Counted from the first letter of the stretch, positions 25,309 to 34,387 are shown. The stretch: 64,000 nt of DNA from Cellulomonas sp. PhB150 (GCF_003755175.1 NZ_RKHX01000001.1:806001-870000); one strand, 5' to 3'. The notes: generated by a model not told the origin, from the letters alone. Numbers and translations are program-made.

Positions 25309-25503
25309 TCAGACCGCGAGCTCGGTGCGCTGCGCCTCGGCGTACGTGCGGCCGTTGTAGGCACCGCACGACGGGCACGCCGTGTGGGGCTTCTTGTCGG
25401 CCTTGCACTGCGGGCACGACGTGAGCGTCGTGGCAGTGGTCTTCCACTGCGACCGACGCGCACGGGTGTTGCTGCGCGACATCTTGCGCTTCGGAACCGC
25501 CAC
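25309..25503 (-). CDS. rpmF: 50S ribosomal protein L32, zinc-ribbon form
   Basis: Small large-subunit protein, 64 residues, starting MAVPKRKMSRSNTRARRSQW. It keeps two Cys pairs (CPQC and CPSC), so it is the zinc-binding form. It follows the DUF177 gene by 2 bp, a pairing conserved widely across bacteria. Confidence 0.97.
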   Translation of the reverse strand: MAVPKRKMSRSNTRARRSQWKTTATTLTSCPQCKADKKPHTACPSCGAYNGRTYAEAQRTELAV

Positions 25504-25505
25504 GG

Positions 25506-26084
25506 CTAGCTCTCTTCTCTCTCGTCTTGCACACCAGCCAGGCCGCTCAGTGCGGACCAGCGCGGGTCAAGGATCTCATGCGAATGGTCAGGGTCGTCCG
25601 CCAGGCGGGCTCCGCACTCGGAGCACAGACCCGGGCAGTCAGGTTGGCACAACGGCTGGAACGGCAGAGCCGGCACGACCGCGTCCCGCAGCGCGGGCTC
25701 GAGATCGATCAGATCGCTCTCCAGCTCGCGCACGTCTTCGTCCTCGTCCCCGTCGTCGGCCGCCGCCTTCGCACGCTCGGGGTAGACGTACAGCTCGGTG
25801 AGGTGGAGGTCGACATCCTCGACCGCCTCGCCCAAGCAGCGCACGCACTCCCCGATCGCCCGACCGCGAACGGTTCCGGAGACCAGGACCCCCTCCATGA
25901 CCGCCTCGAGCCGGAGGTCCAGCTCGACGTCGGTCCCGGTGGGGATGCCGATCACGTCCGTCCCGAGATCCTCAGGGGCGTCGACCGTCCGTTGCACGGT
26001 CCGCGTCGATCCCGGACGTCGGCCGAGCTCATGGGTGTCGAGCACGAACGGCGAGCGGGGATCGAGGTGGGCAGGGCGCTGCAC
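25506..26084 (-). CDS. DUF177 family (YceD-like) protein
   Basis: Conserved protein encoded beside rpmF; the family is linked to 23S rRNA or 50S maturation, but its biochemical role is not settled. 192 residues from the GTG at 26084, which has GAGGGGA upstream. The central block ECVRCLGEAVEDVD and the C-terminal Cys cluster CQPDCPGLCSECG are the family marks and probably bind zinc. An acidic stretch (DDGDEDEDVRELESD) separates them. First gene of a four-gene operon. Confidence 0.85.
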   Translation of the reverse strand: MQRPAHLDPRSPFVLDTHELGRRPGSTRTVQRTVDAPEDLGTDVIGIPTGTDVELDLRLEAVMEGVLVSGTVRGRAIGECVRCLGEAVEDVDLHLTELYVYPERAKAAADDGDEDEDVRELESDLIDLEPALRDAVVPALPFQPLCQPDCPGLCSECGARLADDPDHSHEILDPRWSALSGLAGVQDEREES

Positions 26085-26140
26085 GGCCGGGTCCCCTCGT
26101 TGATCTCGGTCCGTGCCATGAACGGCAGGACCAACCGACA

Positions 26141-26169
26141 ACAGTACGGCACTCGCGCGCGCCGCCCAA
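26141..26169 (-). promoter_or_regulatory. Promoter of DUF177-rpmF-rnc-mutM
   Basis: On the minus strand TTGGGC (26169-26164), 17 bp, TACTGT (26146-26141). Predicted start near 26134, giving a leader of about 50 bases that holds the GAGGGGA ribosome site. Confidence 0.55.
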
Positions 26170-26190
26170 ATCAGCCGGGTGCTCAGCAGA

Positions 26191-26670
26191 TCAGTCGCCG
26201 GTCAGTCGGCCGGCGAGCTTCGCACGGCCCGCCTGCACCTGCGCGAGCACCTTGCCGAGGTCGATCTCGAAGTCGGCCAGCCGCCGGTCGCAGTAGTCGT
26301 CCGCGTCGCGGCGCAGCCCGTCCGCGGTCTCCTGCGCGTCGGCCACGACCTGGGCGGCACGCTCGTGCGCGGCGACGACGACCGCCTCGGACTCGACGAG
26401 CCGCGCCGCCTCCTGGCGCGCGGCGTCGAGCACGGCGTCGGCCTCGGCCTGCGCGGCCGTCCGTGCGGCGTCGGCGTCGGCGAGCACCTCGTCGGCCTGG
26501 CTCAGCTGCGTCGGCAGCACGTCGCGAGCCTGCAGGACGAGGTCCAGCAGCTCCGCGCGGTTGACCAGCACCGACGAGGACATCGGCATCGCCCGCGCGG
26601 CGACCACCGCGCTCTCGATCGCGTCGAGCACGCCCGTCAGGCCCTCGGGCCTCGTCGTCGGTTCGCTCAT
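26191..26670 (-). CDS. DivIVA-like coiled-coil protein
   Basis: 159-residue cytosolic protein, mostly a long helix with heptad-like Ala/Glu/Asp/Arg pattern between about 40 and 145 (AARTAAQAEADAVLDAARQEA and following). This resembles the coiled coils of DivIVA or ATP-synthase b-subunit proteins. Actinobacteria often encode such a protein just after coaD, but its function is not established; a role in cell-wall growth or septation is only a guess. ATG 26670 overlaps the coaD stop as ATGA, so the two are co-translated. Confidence 0.7.
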   Translation of the reverse strand: MSEPTTRPEGLTGVLDAIESAVVAARAMPMSSSVLVNRAELLDLVLQARDVLPTQLSQADEVLADADAARTAAQAEADAVLDAARQEAARLVESEAVVVAAHERAAQVVADAQETADGLRRDADDYCDRRLADFEIDLGKVLAQVQAGRAKLAGRLTGD

Positions 26671-27152
26671 CGCGCACTCCCTCCCAGCGCCTCGCGCACC
26701 GCGACGGCGACGCCGTCCGGCACGAGGTCGTCGATCGGCCCACCGAAGCGGGCCACGTCCTTGACCAGCGAGGACGCGATGTGCGCCAGGCCGGGGTCTG
26801 CCACCACGAACACGGTCTCCACGCCGGTCAGGTGGCGGTTCATCAGGGCCATCGGCAGCTCCGCGTCGAAGTCGGCGCCGCCCCGCAGGCCCTTGACCAG
26901 CGCGTCGGCACCGCTGTCGCGGACGAAGTCGGCGAGCAGCCCGTCGACGACCTCGACCCGCACGCCCTCGTCGTCGGCCAGCGCCGCCCGGGCCAGCGCG
27001 ACGCGCGTGGCGACGTCGAGCAGGGCGGTCTTCGAGGAGTTGCGGGCCACGCCCACGATCACCTCGTCGAAGAGGGTGCGAGCCCGCCGCACGACGTCGA
27101 CGTGGCCGAGCGTGAGCGGGTCGAACGAGCCGGGGCACACCGCGATGGTCAC
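26667..27152 (-). CDS. coaD: Phosphopantetheine adenylyltransferase
   Basis: Fourth step of coenzyme A synthesis from pantothenate: joins ATP and 4-phosphopantetheine. 161 residues, usual length. PGSFDPLTLGHVDV gives the nucleotidyl-transferase T/HxGH motif; KGLRGGADFDAELPMALMNR and HIASSLVKDV (ISS-like motif) complete the family signature. The GTG at 27152 is preceded by TACCCT and six bases, indicating a leaderless mRNA. Confidence 0.97.
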   Translation of the reverse strand: MTIAVCPGSFDPLTLGHVDVVRRARTLFDEVIVGVARNSSKTALLDVATRVALARAALADDEGVRVEVVDGLLADFVRDSGADALVKGLRGGADFDAELPMALMNRHLTGVETVFVVADPGLAHIASSLVKDVARFGGPIDDLVPDGVAVAVREALGGSAR

Positions 27153-27158
27153 CGGCCC

Positions 27159-27164
27159 AGGGTA
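27159..27164 (-). promoter_or_regulatory. Leaderless-type -10 of coaD
   Basis: TACCCT on the minus strand, then GGGCCG and the GTG of coaD. Confidence 0.6.
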
Positions 27165-27179
27165 GGCCAGTGCGCCTCG

Positions 27180-27185
27180 TACGCT
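27180..27185 (+). promoter_or_regulatory. Leaderless-type -10 of the GNAT gene
   Basis: TACGCT, then CGGCCC and the ATG at 27192. It mirrors the coaD element on the other strand, 15 bp away. Confidence 0.6.
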
Positions 27186-27191
27186 CGGCCC

Positions 27192-27806
27192 ATGGACGAC
27201 GAGGTGCGCGACGCCTGCCAGGACGACGTCCCCGCGATCCGCACGGTGCTCGCGCGCGCCTACGACGCGAACCCGTTGATCCGGTGGGTCTTCCCGGACG
27301 ACGCCACGCGCGCCGGGTCCACGGCGGCCTGGCTGGGACCGTCGATCGAGCAGTACCTGGCCGTCGGCGTGGTGCACGTCGCCCTCGCCGGCAGCGCGGT
27401 GGTCGGCGTGGCTGCCTGGCGCCCGGCGGGTGCGGCGTCGGCTCCCGCGGGCCGGCCGGCCCCCGCGGACGTGCTGCGCGGGCTCGTCGGGCCCACGCGC
27501 GCTGCCGAGGTCCTCGAGGTGCTGGCCGGCACGCGCGAGCTCGCGCCCTCGACGACCGCCGCGTACCTCAACTACTTCGCCGTCGATCCCCCGCACCAAG
27601 GACGAGGCCACGGCGCGCGCCTGCTCGGCGCCGCACCCGAAGGTGACGCGTGGCTGGGCACGACCGACCCCACCAACGTCCCGTTCTACGAGCGGCTGGG
27701 CTACCGCACCTTCGCGAGCCGGCCGCTCGGCGACGGCCCCACGCTCACGCTGATGGCCCGCAGCGGTCAGGACGGCTCGGCGAACCAGACGACGGTCTCC
27801 CCGTAG
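27192..27806 (+). CDS. GNAT family N-acetyltransferase
   Basis: Acetyl-CoA-dependent acetyltransferase of unknown substrate, 204 residues. The acetyl-CoA pocket is seen as YFAVDPPHQGRGHGARLL (V-x-P-x-x-Q-x-x-G-x-G), followed by LGTTDPTNVPFYERLGY, the usual strand-helix end. The start is supported by the -10 element six bases upstream. Its last 40 bp overlap the end of rsmD on the opposite strand. Divergent from coaD; no pathway link. Confidence 0.85.
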   Translation: MDDEVRDACQDDVPAIRTVLARAYDANPLIRWVFPDDATRAGSTAAWLGPSIEQYLAVGVVHVALAGSAVVGVAAWRPAGAASAPAGRPAPADVLRGLVGPTRAAEVLEVLAGTRELAPSTTAAYLNYFAVDPPHQGRGHGARLLGAAPEGDAWLGTTDPTNVPFYERLGYRTFASRPLGDGPTLTLMARSGQDGSANQTTVSP

Positions 27807-28315
27807 GCCCGGCGGTCGAACCGGGTCACGCCCTCGGGCCACACCGGCTCGGGTGCGCGCGACGACCGCTCGACCGCCAGCACGGCGCCCGGCGCGAGCG
27901 CGCGGCCGGCCCCGGCGACCACGGCCTCGAGATCCGGCTCGGGCAGGTCGTAGGGCGGGTCGACGAGCACGAGGTCCCAGGCCGCGGCCACGGGCCGCTC
28001 GACGAACCTCTCGGCCCGCTCGGCGACGACGACCACGCCGGGCAGGCCGAGCACGGCGGCGTTGCGACGGCAGACCTCGGCCGCCTCCTTGGCCGCCTCG
28101 ACGAGCGTCACGGCGACCGCGCCGCGGCTGGCCGCCTCGAGCCCGAGTGCCCCCGAGCCGGCGAACAGGTCGAGCACGCGGGCGCCGTCCACGACGTCCA
28201 GGTGCTCGAGGCGGGAGAATAGCGCCTCGCGGACCCGCTCGCTCGTGGGGCGGGTCCCCTTGCGCGGCACGCTCAGCGTGCGCCCACCGGCTGCCCCGGC
28301 CACGATGCGGGTCAC
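27767..28315 (-). CDS. rsmD: 16S rRNA (guanine966-N2)-methyltransferase
   Basis: SAM-dependent methylation of 16S rRNA position 966. 182 residues: N-terminal IVAGAAGGRTL and GTRPTSERVREALFS, SAM motif DLFAGSGALGLEA, and catalytic DPPY in LVLVDPPYDLP. GTG 28315 overlaps the stop of the upstream membrane-protein gene (GTGA). In actinobacteria rsmD commonly sits between recG and coaD, as here apart from the inserted ABC pair. Confidence 0.95.
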   Translation of the reverse strand: MTRIVAGAAGGRTLSVPRKGTRPTSERVREALFSRLEHLDVVDGARVLDLFAGSGALGLEAASRGAVAVTLVEAAKEAAEVCRRNAAVLGLPGVVVVAERAERFVERPVAAAWDLVLVDPPYDLPEPDLEAVVAGAGRALAPGAVLAVERSSRAPEPVWPEGVTRFDRRAYGETVVWFAEPS

Positions 28316-29907
28316 TTCTTCGCCTTCTTCTCCAGCTCCTCCTGGCTCGCCATCATGCGCTCCATGAAGGTCCCGGTCGCGACCGACGAGGCGATCCCGA
28401 ACGCGATCGCCGCGAGCCCCGCCTGGATCACGATCATCGTCTCGTTGACGTCGCGCAGCAGGACGGCGATCCACACGGGCAGCAGGCCGAGCACGACGAG
28501 GTCCGGGCCGCGGGCCAGCACCGCGCCGACGCCGGTCGGCAGCGCGCCCATGGGCGTCGACACCAGCGGGCCGGCCCAGTCGGGCGCCGGGCGGTACGAC
28601 GAACGCACCGCGGCCGCCGCCCACACGGGCGTCGAGGCGACGCCGAGCACGATCCAGGACGCCATGTCGCCGGTCCAGCGCCCGACGGCCCCGAACGCGA
28701 CGACCGACCACACGAGCATCGCGATCGCCGGCACGACCGTTCGCAGCCGGCGCACGGTCTTGGCCTCGAGCGGCAGGAGGCGGTCCAGGATCGGTGCCAT
28801 CTGCGCGCGCCGGGCCCCCTCGCCCGTCGCGCTCATGGCCACGTAGCCGGACACCAGCAGCGCGAGCAGCACACCCGCGGAGCTCGCCAGCTGCGGCACG
28901 GTGCTGACCAGCACGGGCACGAGCGCGGCGACGACGAGCTGGACCATGTGGCGCAGCGAGCGGCGCAGGACCACGAGGTCGGCGGTGACGACCGCGGACG
29001 CCGGCCCGCGCGCGGTGCGCAGGCGGGAGATGCGGCGGCGCGTGGTCCGGGCGGCTCCGTCGGTGAGCGCGCGCCCGAGCTCGCGCGAGTCCAGCGAGAC
29101 GGCCGCGCCCACGGCCTGCGTGGCGACCGACCCGCTCTCCCGCAGCGACCGCGTCGGGATCCGGTGCAGGCGGCGGTCGACGAGCACGCCCGCGCCGGCC
29201 AGCAGCAGCGCGGCGACGACCGCGCCGTACCAGGGCAGCGTCGGCACCTCGTCCAGCGACCAGCCGGTCAGCGCGAGCACGACGGCCGCGACGGGCGCGG
29301 CGCCCAGGATCAGGTCCCCCGTGAGGGCGGTCGCGGACCGGCTCACCCCGCGCGACTGCGCGAGCGCGGCGAGCAGCACGATGCCCGCACCCACGAGCGC
29401 CGAGGTGATGACGACGTGCACGACCCGCGGCCCGGAGTCGGCCAGCAGCCCCGCGTCGAGGAGCCCGACGAGGATCGCGGCGACCAGCGCGGCGACCAGC
29501 GGCAGCCGGCGCGCGGCCGGTCGCAGCAGCCCGCGCCGGTCGACGGGCAGCGGCAGCCACCACGCGGCCTCGGCGCCGCCCGCGCCCACGGGACCGAGCC
29601 GTCCCGCGAGCGAGACGAGCGTGCCCGCGAGCGCCACGATGATGACCACGACGAGCGTCGCCAGGCTCAGGCTCAGGTGCGTCCGCACGTCGGGCTCGGG
29701 TGGGAGCGCGACGCGCATCGCCTGCGCGAAGCCGAGCGCCATGCCGATCGCGATGCCGATCGTGATGACCGCGTAGTAGACGCTCGCGAGCAGCGAGCCC
29801 AGGCTCGCGCCGCCACGCGCGTTGGCAGCCTGCGCGGTGTACCGGCGGATGTCGCGCGCGGCCGGGACCTCGCCGAGGCCACCGGGGTGCACCGCCGGCT
29901 CGGTCAC
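28312..29907 (-). CDS. Polytopic membrane protein of an ABC exporter (DUF6297-like)
   Basis: 531 residues with roughly ten to twelve hydrophobic helices and short Arg-rich loops; no ATPase motif. It overlaps the ATPase gene in front by four bases (GTGA), so the two almost certainly form one transporter. It resembles the family labelled DUF6297 in actinobacteria; substrate unknown. A lysine-rich tail (EELEKKAKK) lies on the presumed cytosolic side. The pair is inserted between recG and rsmD. Confidence 0.75.
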   Translation of the reverse strand: MTEPAVHPGGLGEVPAARDIRRYTAQAANARGGASLGSLLASVYYAVITIGIAIGMALGFAQAMRVALPPEPDVRTHLSLSLATLVVVIIVALAGTLVSLAGRLGPVGAGGAEAAWWLPLPVDRRGLLRPAARRLPLVAALVAAILVGLLDAGLLADSGPRVVHVVITSALVGAGIVLLAALAQSRGVSRSATALTGDLILGAAPVAAVVLALTGWSLDEVPTLPWYGAVVAALLLAGAGVLVDRRLHRIPTRSLRESGSVATQAVGAAVSLDSRELGRALTDGAARTTRRRISRLRTARGPASAVVTADLVVLRRSLRHMVQLVVAALVPVLVSTVPQLASSAGVLLALLVSGYVAMSATGEGARRAQMAPILDRLLPLEAKTVRRLRTVVPAIAMLVWSVVAFGAVGRWTGDMASWIVLGVASTPVWAAAAVRSSYRPAPDWAGPLVSTPMGALPTGVGAVLARGPDLVVLGLLPVWIAVLLRDVNETMIVIQAGLAAIAFGIASSVATGTFMERMMASQEELEKKAKK

Positions 29908-30593
29908 GGGTTCTCCTTGCTGATGAGCGTCGCGGCCTCGGCCGGAGCGAGCACGCGCGTCACGTCGTCGGCCACGTGGACCGCGCGGTCCGCGACGGCC
30001 AGCACCAGGTCGGGGTCGTGCGTCGCGAGCAGCACCGCGCCGCCCGCGCGCTTCTCGGCGACGAGCCGCGCCGCGAGGCGGTCGCGCATCGCGCGGTCCA
30101 GGCGCTGCTCGGGCTCGTCGAGCACCAGGAGCGAGCGCGGCCGGACGAACCCGGCGGCGAGCAGCAGCCGCCGGCGCTGGCCGGAGGAGAGCGCGACCGG
30201 CAGCGAGCGGGAGTGCTCCGTGAGCCCGAACTCCTCGAGCAGCTCGGTCACCACACCGTCCGCGCCGACGACGCCGTGACCGCGCGCGGTGAGGTACAGG
30301 TGCTCGTAGACGGTCAGGGCCGGGAAGTACGCGTCGTCGTCGAGCACGCTGGCGACCTGGGTGCGGAAGGAGATCTCGCGCTCGTCGACCTCCTCGCCGA
30401 ACACCGCGAGCTTGCCGCCCGACGGCTCGAGCAGGCCGATCACGGCGCGCAGGACCGTCGACTTGCCCGATCCGTTCGCGCCGACGAGTGCCACCGCCCT
30501 GCCCGGCGAGAGCGTGAACGTCACGGGGGCGCACACGGGGGCACCGCCGTAACCGACGAGCAGGTCCTGGGCGCGCACGGCAGGCTTCGACAC
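29904..30593 (-). CDS. ABC transporter ATP-binding protein
   Basis: 229-residue ATPase: Walker A LVGANGSGKSTV, signature LSSGQRRRLLLAAG, Walker B LLVLDEPEQ and switch His in LLATHDPD. Works with the DUF6297-like membrane protein encoded next. The signature begins LSSGQ, as in some exporter ATPases. GTG 30593 was chosen (ATG 30632 is in frame); TACCCT lies seven bases upstream. Confidence 0.88.
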   Translation of the reverse strand: MSKPAVRAQDLLVGYGGAPVCAPVTFTLSPGRAVALVGANGSGKSTVLRAVIGLLEPSGGKLAVFGEEVDEREISFRTQVASVLDDDAYFPALTVYEHLYLTARGHGVVGADGVVTELLEEFGLTEHSRSLPVALSSGQRRRLLLAAGFVRPRSLLVLDEPEQRLDRAMRDRLAARLVAEKRAGGAVLLATHDPDLVLAVADRAVHVADDVTRVLAPAEAATLISKENP

Positions 30594-30600
30594 GCCCGCC

Positions 30601-30606
30601 AGGGTA
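30601..30606 (-). promoter_or_regulatory. Leaderless-type -10 of the ABC operon
   Basis: TACCCT on the minus strand, seven bases before the GTG at 30593; the transcript would cover the ATPase, membrane protein and rsmD genes. Confidence 0.5.
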
Positions 30607-30654
30607 TCCGCGCCAGCCCAGTGCTCGGGCACGCCGGTCGGCGGGCTCGACGGG

Positions 30655-32910
30655 TCAGGTGCGGTCGAGGAACTCGTCGCGGCTGTCGGTCAGGCGGGCG
30701 TCGATCGCCGCCTGCAGCGCCGGCCAGGCAGCGAGCTCGGGGTCCTGCTCGACCAGGGCGCGGGCGTCGGCGCGTGCGTCGTCGATGAGGTCGCCGTCCC
30801 GCGCGACACGCAGCAGCCGCAGCGAGGTGGCCGCGCCCCACTGGGAGGCCCCGAGGACGTCGCCCTCCCCGCGCTGCTCGAGGTCGAAGCTCGCGAGCTC
30901 GAAGCCGTCGCTCGTGCCGGCGACGGTGCTGACGCGGTCGGCCGCGGGTGTCCCCGGTGGGGCGGAGCTGACCAGCAGGCACACCCCGGGGGCGGCGCCA
31001 CGACCGATCCGGCCGCGCAGCTGGTGCAGCTGGGAGACGCCGAACCGGTCCGCGTCGAGGACGACCATCACCGTGGCCTCGGGGACGTCGACGCCGACCT
31101 CGACGACGGTCGTCGAGACGAGCACCGGCACCGCACCGGACGCGAAGTCCGCGAGCGCGCGCTCCTTGTCCTCCGGGCTCATCCGGCCGTGCAGGATGCC
31201 CACGGCGACCCCGTCGAGGTCGGGCAGGCCGCGCAGCTCGTCGGCGACCTCGACCACGGCGCGCAGCGGTCGGCGGGGCGCGGCGCCGGAGTCGCCGAGC
31301 GTCACGGGCTCGGTGGCCACCAGGTCGGCGCCGTCGTCGTCGTCCCCCTCGATCCGCGCGCAGACCACGTAGGCCCGGCCGCCCTTGTCGACCTCCTCGC
31401 GCACCCGCTTCCAGGTGCGTGCGACCCACGGCCGGTTGTCCGCGGGCACCACGTGCGTGCTCACGCCGCTGCGGCCTGCCGGGACCTCGGTCAGCACCGA
31501 GGTCTCGAGGTCGCCGAAGACGGTCATCGCGACGGTGCGCGGGATCGGGGTCGCGGTCATGACCAGCAGGTGGGGGCTCGCGGCGGCCTTGGCGCGCAGG
31601 GTGTCGCGCTGCTCGACGCCGAACTTGTGCTGCTCGTCGACGACCACGAGCCCGAGCTCGGCGAACTGGACGTTCTTGGACAGCAGCGCGTGCGTGCCCA
31701 CCACGATGCCGGCGGCGCCGCTCGCGGCGTCCAGGAGCGCGTCGCGCCGCGCGGTGGTCGAGAGCGAGCCGGTGAGCAGCGCGACGCGCGTGCCGGCCTC
31801 GGCGCCGCCGAGCATCCCGCCCTCGGCGAGGTCGCCGAGCAGCGCGCGCAGCGACCGGGCGTGCTGGGAGGCGAGCACCTCGGTGGGTGCCAGCAGTGCC
31901 GCCTGCCCGCCGGCGTCGACCACCTGGAGCATCGCGCGCAGCGCCACGACCGTCTTGCCCGAGCCGACCTCGCCCTGCAGCAGCCGCTGCATCGGGACGG
32001 GCAGCGCGAGCTCGCGGGCCAGCTCGTCGCCGACCTCGCGCTGACCCGCCGTGAGCGTGAACGGCAGCCGCGCGTCGAAGGCGTCCAGCAGACCGCCGAC
32101 GACCCGGGGGCGCGCGGTCGCGGGCTCCGCCGCCGCGCGGGCTCGGCGGCGGGCGAGCTCGGCCTGCAGGACGAAGGCCTCCTCGTACCGCAGCCGGTGG
32201 CGCGCGCGCCGCCAGTCGTCGTCCGTGCGGGGCACGTGGATGTCGTACAGGGCCTGTCGCAGCGGCCCGAGCCGGCGGGCCTCGCGCACCGACGCGGGCA
32301 CGGGGTCGCTCAGCTCGTCCTCGCGCAGCGGCTCGACCACGAGTCGCGCGACGGCGCGGATCTTCGTCGAGTCGAGCTGCGCGCTGGCCGGGTACAGCGG
32401 CGTCGGCCAGCCGGCCTCCTCCCGGGCGCGCTGCTCCACGTCGTCGTCGCCGTCGAACCAGTCGTGCTTGGGGTTCGTCAGCTGCGCCTGGTCCATGAAC
32501 ACCGAGACCTTGCCGGTGAACAGCCCCCGCCGCCCGCGGTGCATCGACTGGACCATGTGCTGCGCCATGCCCTGCCGCTTCGTGAAGAACGTCGCGCGCA
32601 GCGTGCGGGTGCCGTCCGTGATCTCGGCCTCGACGCGGGGCGCGCCGTCCTTGCGCGCGTGCTTGATGACGGCGCTGCGGACCTCGGCGACGATCGAGAC
32701 GGTCTCCCCGACCACGAGCCCGGAGATGTCGGTCAGGTTCGACGGGTCGGCGTAGCGGCGCGGGTAGTAGCGCAGCACGTCGCCCGCGGTGCGCATGCCG
32801 AGGGCCTCGAACGCCTTGCCCATGCGCGGGGCCACGCTCGAGACCGGCTTGTCCAGAGCACCGGACGAGCCCACCCGGTCCTCGTACCCGACGTCACGTC
32901 GCGTCGCCAC
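30655..32910 (-). CDS. recG: ATP-dependent DNA helicase RecG
   Basis: Branch-migrating helicase for stalled forks and recombination. 751 residues: N-terminal wedge/OB region (SSVAPRMGKAFEALGM), then helicase motifs I LLQGEVGSGKTVV, II VVDEQHKFG and III MTATPIPRT. Later motifs include STTVVEVGVDVPEATVMV and QLHQLRGRIGRG. Start GTG 32910, four bases after the DAK2 gene, so they share a message. Confidence 0.97.
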   Translation of the reverse strand: MATRRDVGYEDRVGSSGALDKPVSSVAPRMGKAFEALGMRTAGDVLRYYPRRYADPSNLTDISGLVVGETVSIVAEVRSAVIKHARKDGAPRVEAEITDGTRTLRATFFTKRQGMAQHMVQSMHRGRRGLFTGKVSVFMDQAQLTNPKHDWFDGDDDVEQRAREEAGWPTPLYPASAQLDSTKIRAVARLVVEPLREDELSDPVPASVREARRLGPLRQALYDIHVPRTDDDWRRARHRLRYEEAFVLQAELARRRARAAAEPATARPRVVGGLLDAFDARLPFTLTAGQREVGDELARELALPVPMQRLLQGEVGSGKTVVALRAMLQVVDAGGQAALLAPTEVLASQHARSLRALLGDLAEGGMLGGAEAGTRVALLTGSLSTTARRDALLDAASGAAGIVVGTHALLSKNVQFAELGLVVVDEQHKFGVEQRDTLRAKAAASPHLLVMTATPIPRTVAMTVFGDLETSVLTEVPAGRSGVSTHVVPADNRPWVARTWKRVREEVDKGGRAYVVCARIEGDDDDGADLVATEPVTLGDSGAAPRRPLRAVVEVADELRGLPDLDGVAVGILHGRMSPEDKERALADFASGAVPVLVSTTVVEVGVDVPEATVMVVLDADRFGVSQLHQLRGRIGRGAAPGVCLLVSSAPPGTPAADRVSTVAGTSDGFELASFDLEQRGEGDVLGASQWGAATSLRLLRVARDGDLIDDARADARALVEQDPELAAWPALQAAIDARLTDSRDEFLDRT

Positions 32911-32914
32911 GGCG

Positions 32915-34387
32915 TCAGTCCAGCCCGGCCGCGAGCGCGGGACCGTGCCCGGTCGGGCCGACGAACGTCACCTCGAGCCCCCCGCGGGCCTGCTCGATGC
33001 TCGCGCGCGCCGCGTCGTCGAGCGGGTCGCGGTGCACCACCGTGAGGTTCTCCCCCGGCCAGCCGAGCGCCCCGACGCGGCTCACCAGCCCGGCGACGTC
33101 GTCGGCCTCGGCGGGCTGGAGCCGTTCGAGGGCCGCGCTCGCAGCGTGCTCCGGGCCGTCGTCGGCGGCCGCGACGAACGCGAGCGCCGCGACGGACGCG
33201 CGCAGGGCGTCCCGCGCGTCCAGGACGACCAGCCGCTCTCCGTGCGCGCGGACGAGCGCGTCGATCTCGTCGGGCGCGAGCCCGTCACCGGCGAGCAGCA
33301 CCACGCGGGACGCACCCGTGTCGGTGATCGCGCGCGTCACGTGCTCGGCCGTCACCGGCGCCTCGGGACACCGCACGACGGTCACGGCACCGGTCGCCGC
33401 GAACCACGTTGCCAGCGCTGGCGAGGCGGTGCAGGCCACCAGGCCCGGGCCGCTCGTCTCGGGCACCTGCCCGTGCGAACCCTCGAGCAGACGCACCACG
33501 ACCTGCTCCCGCACGCCGACCTCGCACAGCGCGATCGCGCCCTCGGGGTCGTCGGTGTGGACGTGCACGTGCCACCAGCCGTCGGCGCCGACCACCGCCA
33601 CCGAGTCGCCGACCGTCCCCAGCGACGAGCGCAGCCCCGCACCCAGGTCCTGCGGCCCGCCGCGCACCAGGGCCATCACCTCGTACGCGCCGCCCTCCGC
33701 GCTGGCCTCGGCCTCGTCGTCGCCCGCCGCACGGGCCGTCGGCAGCCAGGTGACGTCCGGGACCGCGTCGGCATCCTCCGCGGCGACGCGGGCCAGCGCG
33801 CCGAGCACGACGAGCAGCGCGCACGCGCCGGCGTCGAGGACGTGCGCGCGGCGCAGCACGGGGTGGGCGGCGCTGATCGTGGCGAGGGCGCGGTGGGCGT
33901 CGTCGAGCACCTCGGCGAGCATGGTGGACAGGTCCGCGCGGGCGCCGGCCGCGATGAGCGCTCCCTGCGCGACCTCGTCGGCGACCGTCAGGACGGTCCC
34001 CTCCTGGGGGTCCGCGAGCGCCTGCCGGGCGGACCGCGCCGCGTTCGCCAGCCCGGCCGCGACCTCGTCCGTGCCGGGCGCGTCGCCCCACGAACGGGCC
34101 AGCCCCGCGAGGTACTGGCTGAGGATCACGCCGGAGTTGCCGCGCGCCGCGAGCATCGCCCCGCGCGCGAACGCGACGACCAGCTCGTCCGGCCCCGCGC
34201 CCGCCTCGACACGGTCGACGGCCTCGACGCCGCCGGTGACCGTGAGCAGGACGTTCGTCCCCGTGTCGGAGTCGGCCACCGGGAACACGTTCACGGCGTC
34301 GATGCTCGCGCGTGCGCGCTCGAGCCCGGTCCGCGCCGCGTGCGCCCAGGCGCGCACCGCCGCCCCGTCGAGCCGATCCATCGCCAC
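32915..34387 (-). CDS. DAK2 domain protein, FakA/YloV-like
   Basis: 490 residues. Residues about 1-200 are a DAK2 kinase domain with the metal-nucleotide motifs NVFPVADSDTGTN and ARGNSGVILSQYLAG. The rest (about 210-490) matches the partner-binding region of YloV/FakA proteins. In Firmicutes FakA phosphorylates fatty acids carried by FakB; that role in actinobacteria is an inference from family. It is paired with recG, as in many actinobacteria. GTG 34387 or ATG 34381 could start; an AGGCGG site is closer to ideal spacing for the ATG. Confidence 0.82.
   Translation of the reverse strand: MAMDRLDGAAVRAWAHAARTGLERARASIDAVNVFPVADSDTGTNVLLTVTGGVEAVDRVEAGAGPDELVVAFARGAMLAARGNSGVILSQYLAGLARSWGDAPGTDEVAAGLANAARSARQALADPQEGTVLTVADEVAQGALIAAGARADLSTMLAEVLDDAHRALATISAAHPVLRRAHVLDAGACALLVVLGALARVAAEDADAVPDVTWLPTARAAGDDEAEASAEGGAYEVMALVRGGPQDLGAGLRSSLGTVGDSVAVVGADGWWHVHVHTDDPEGAIALCEVGVREQVVVRLLEGSHGQVPETSGPGLVACTASPALATWFAATGAVTVVRCPEAPVTAEHVTRAITDTGASRVVLLAGDGLAPDEIDALVRAHGERLVVLDARDALRASVAALAFVAAADDGPEHAASAALERLQPAEADDVAGLVSRVGALGWPGENLTVVHRDPLDDAARASIEQARGGLEVTFVGPTGHGPALAAGLD

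Noticed and set aside
25527-26564. Plus-strand open frame of 345 codons opposite DUF177
   Set aside because: Antisense shadow; DUF177 has conserved Cys motifs and operon context with rpmF.
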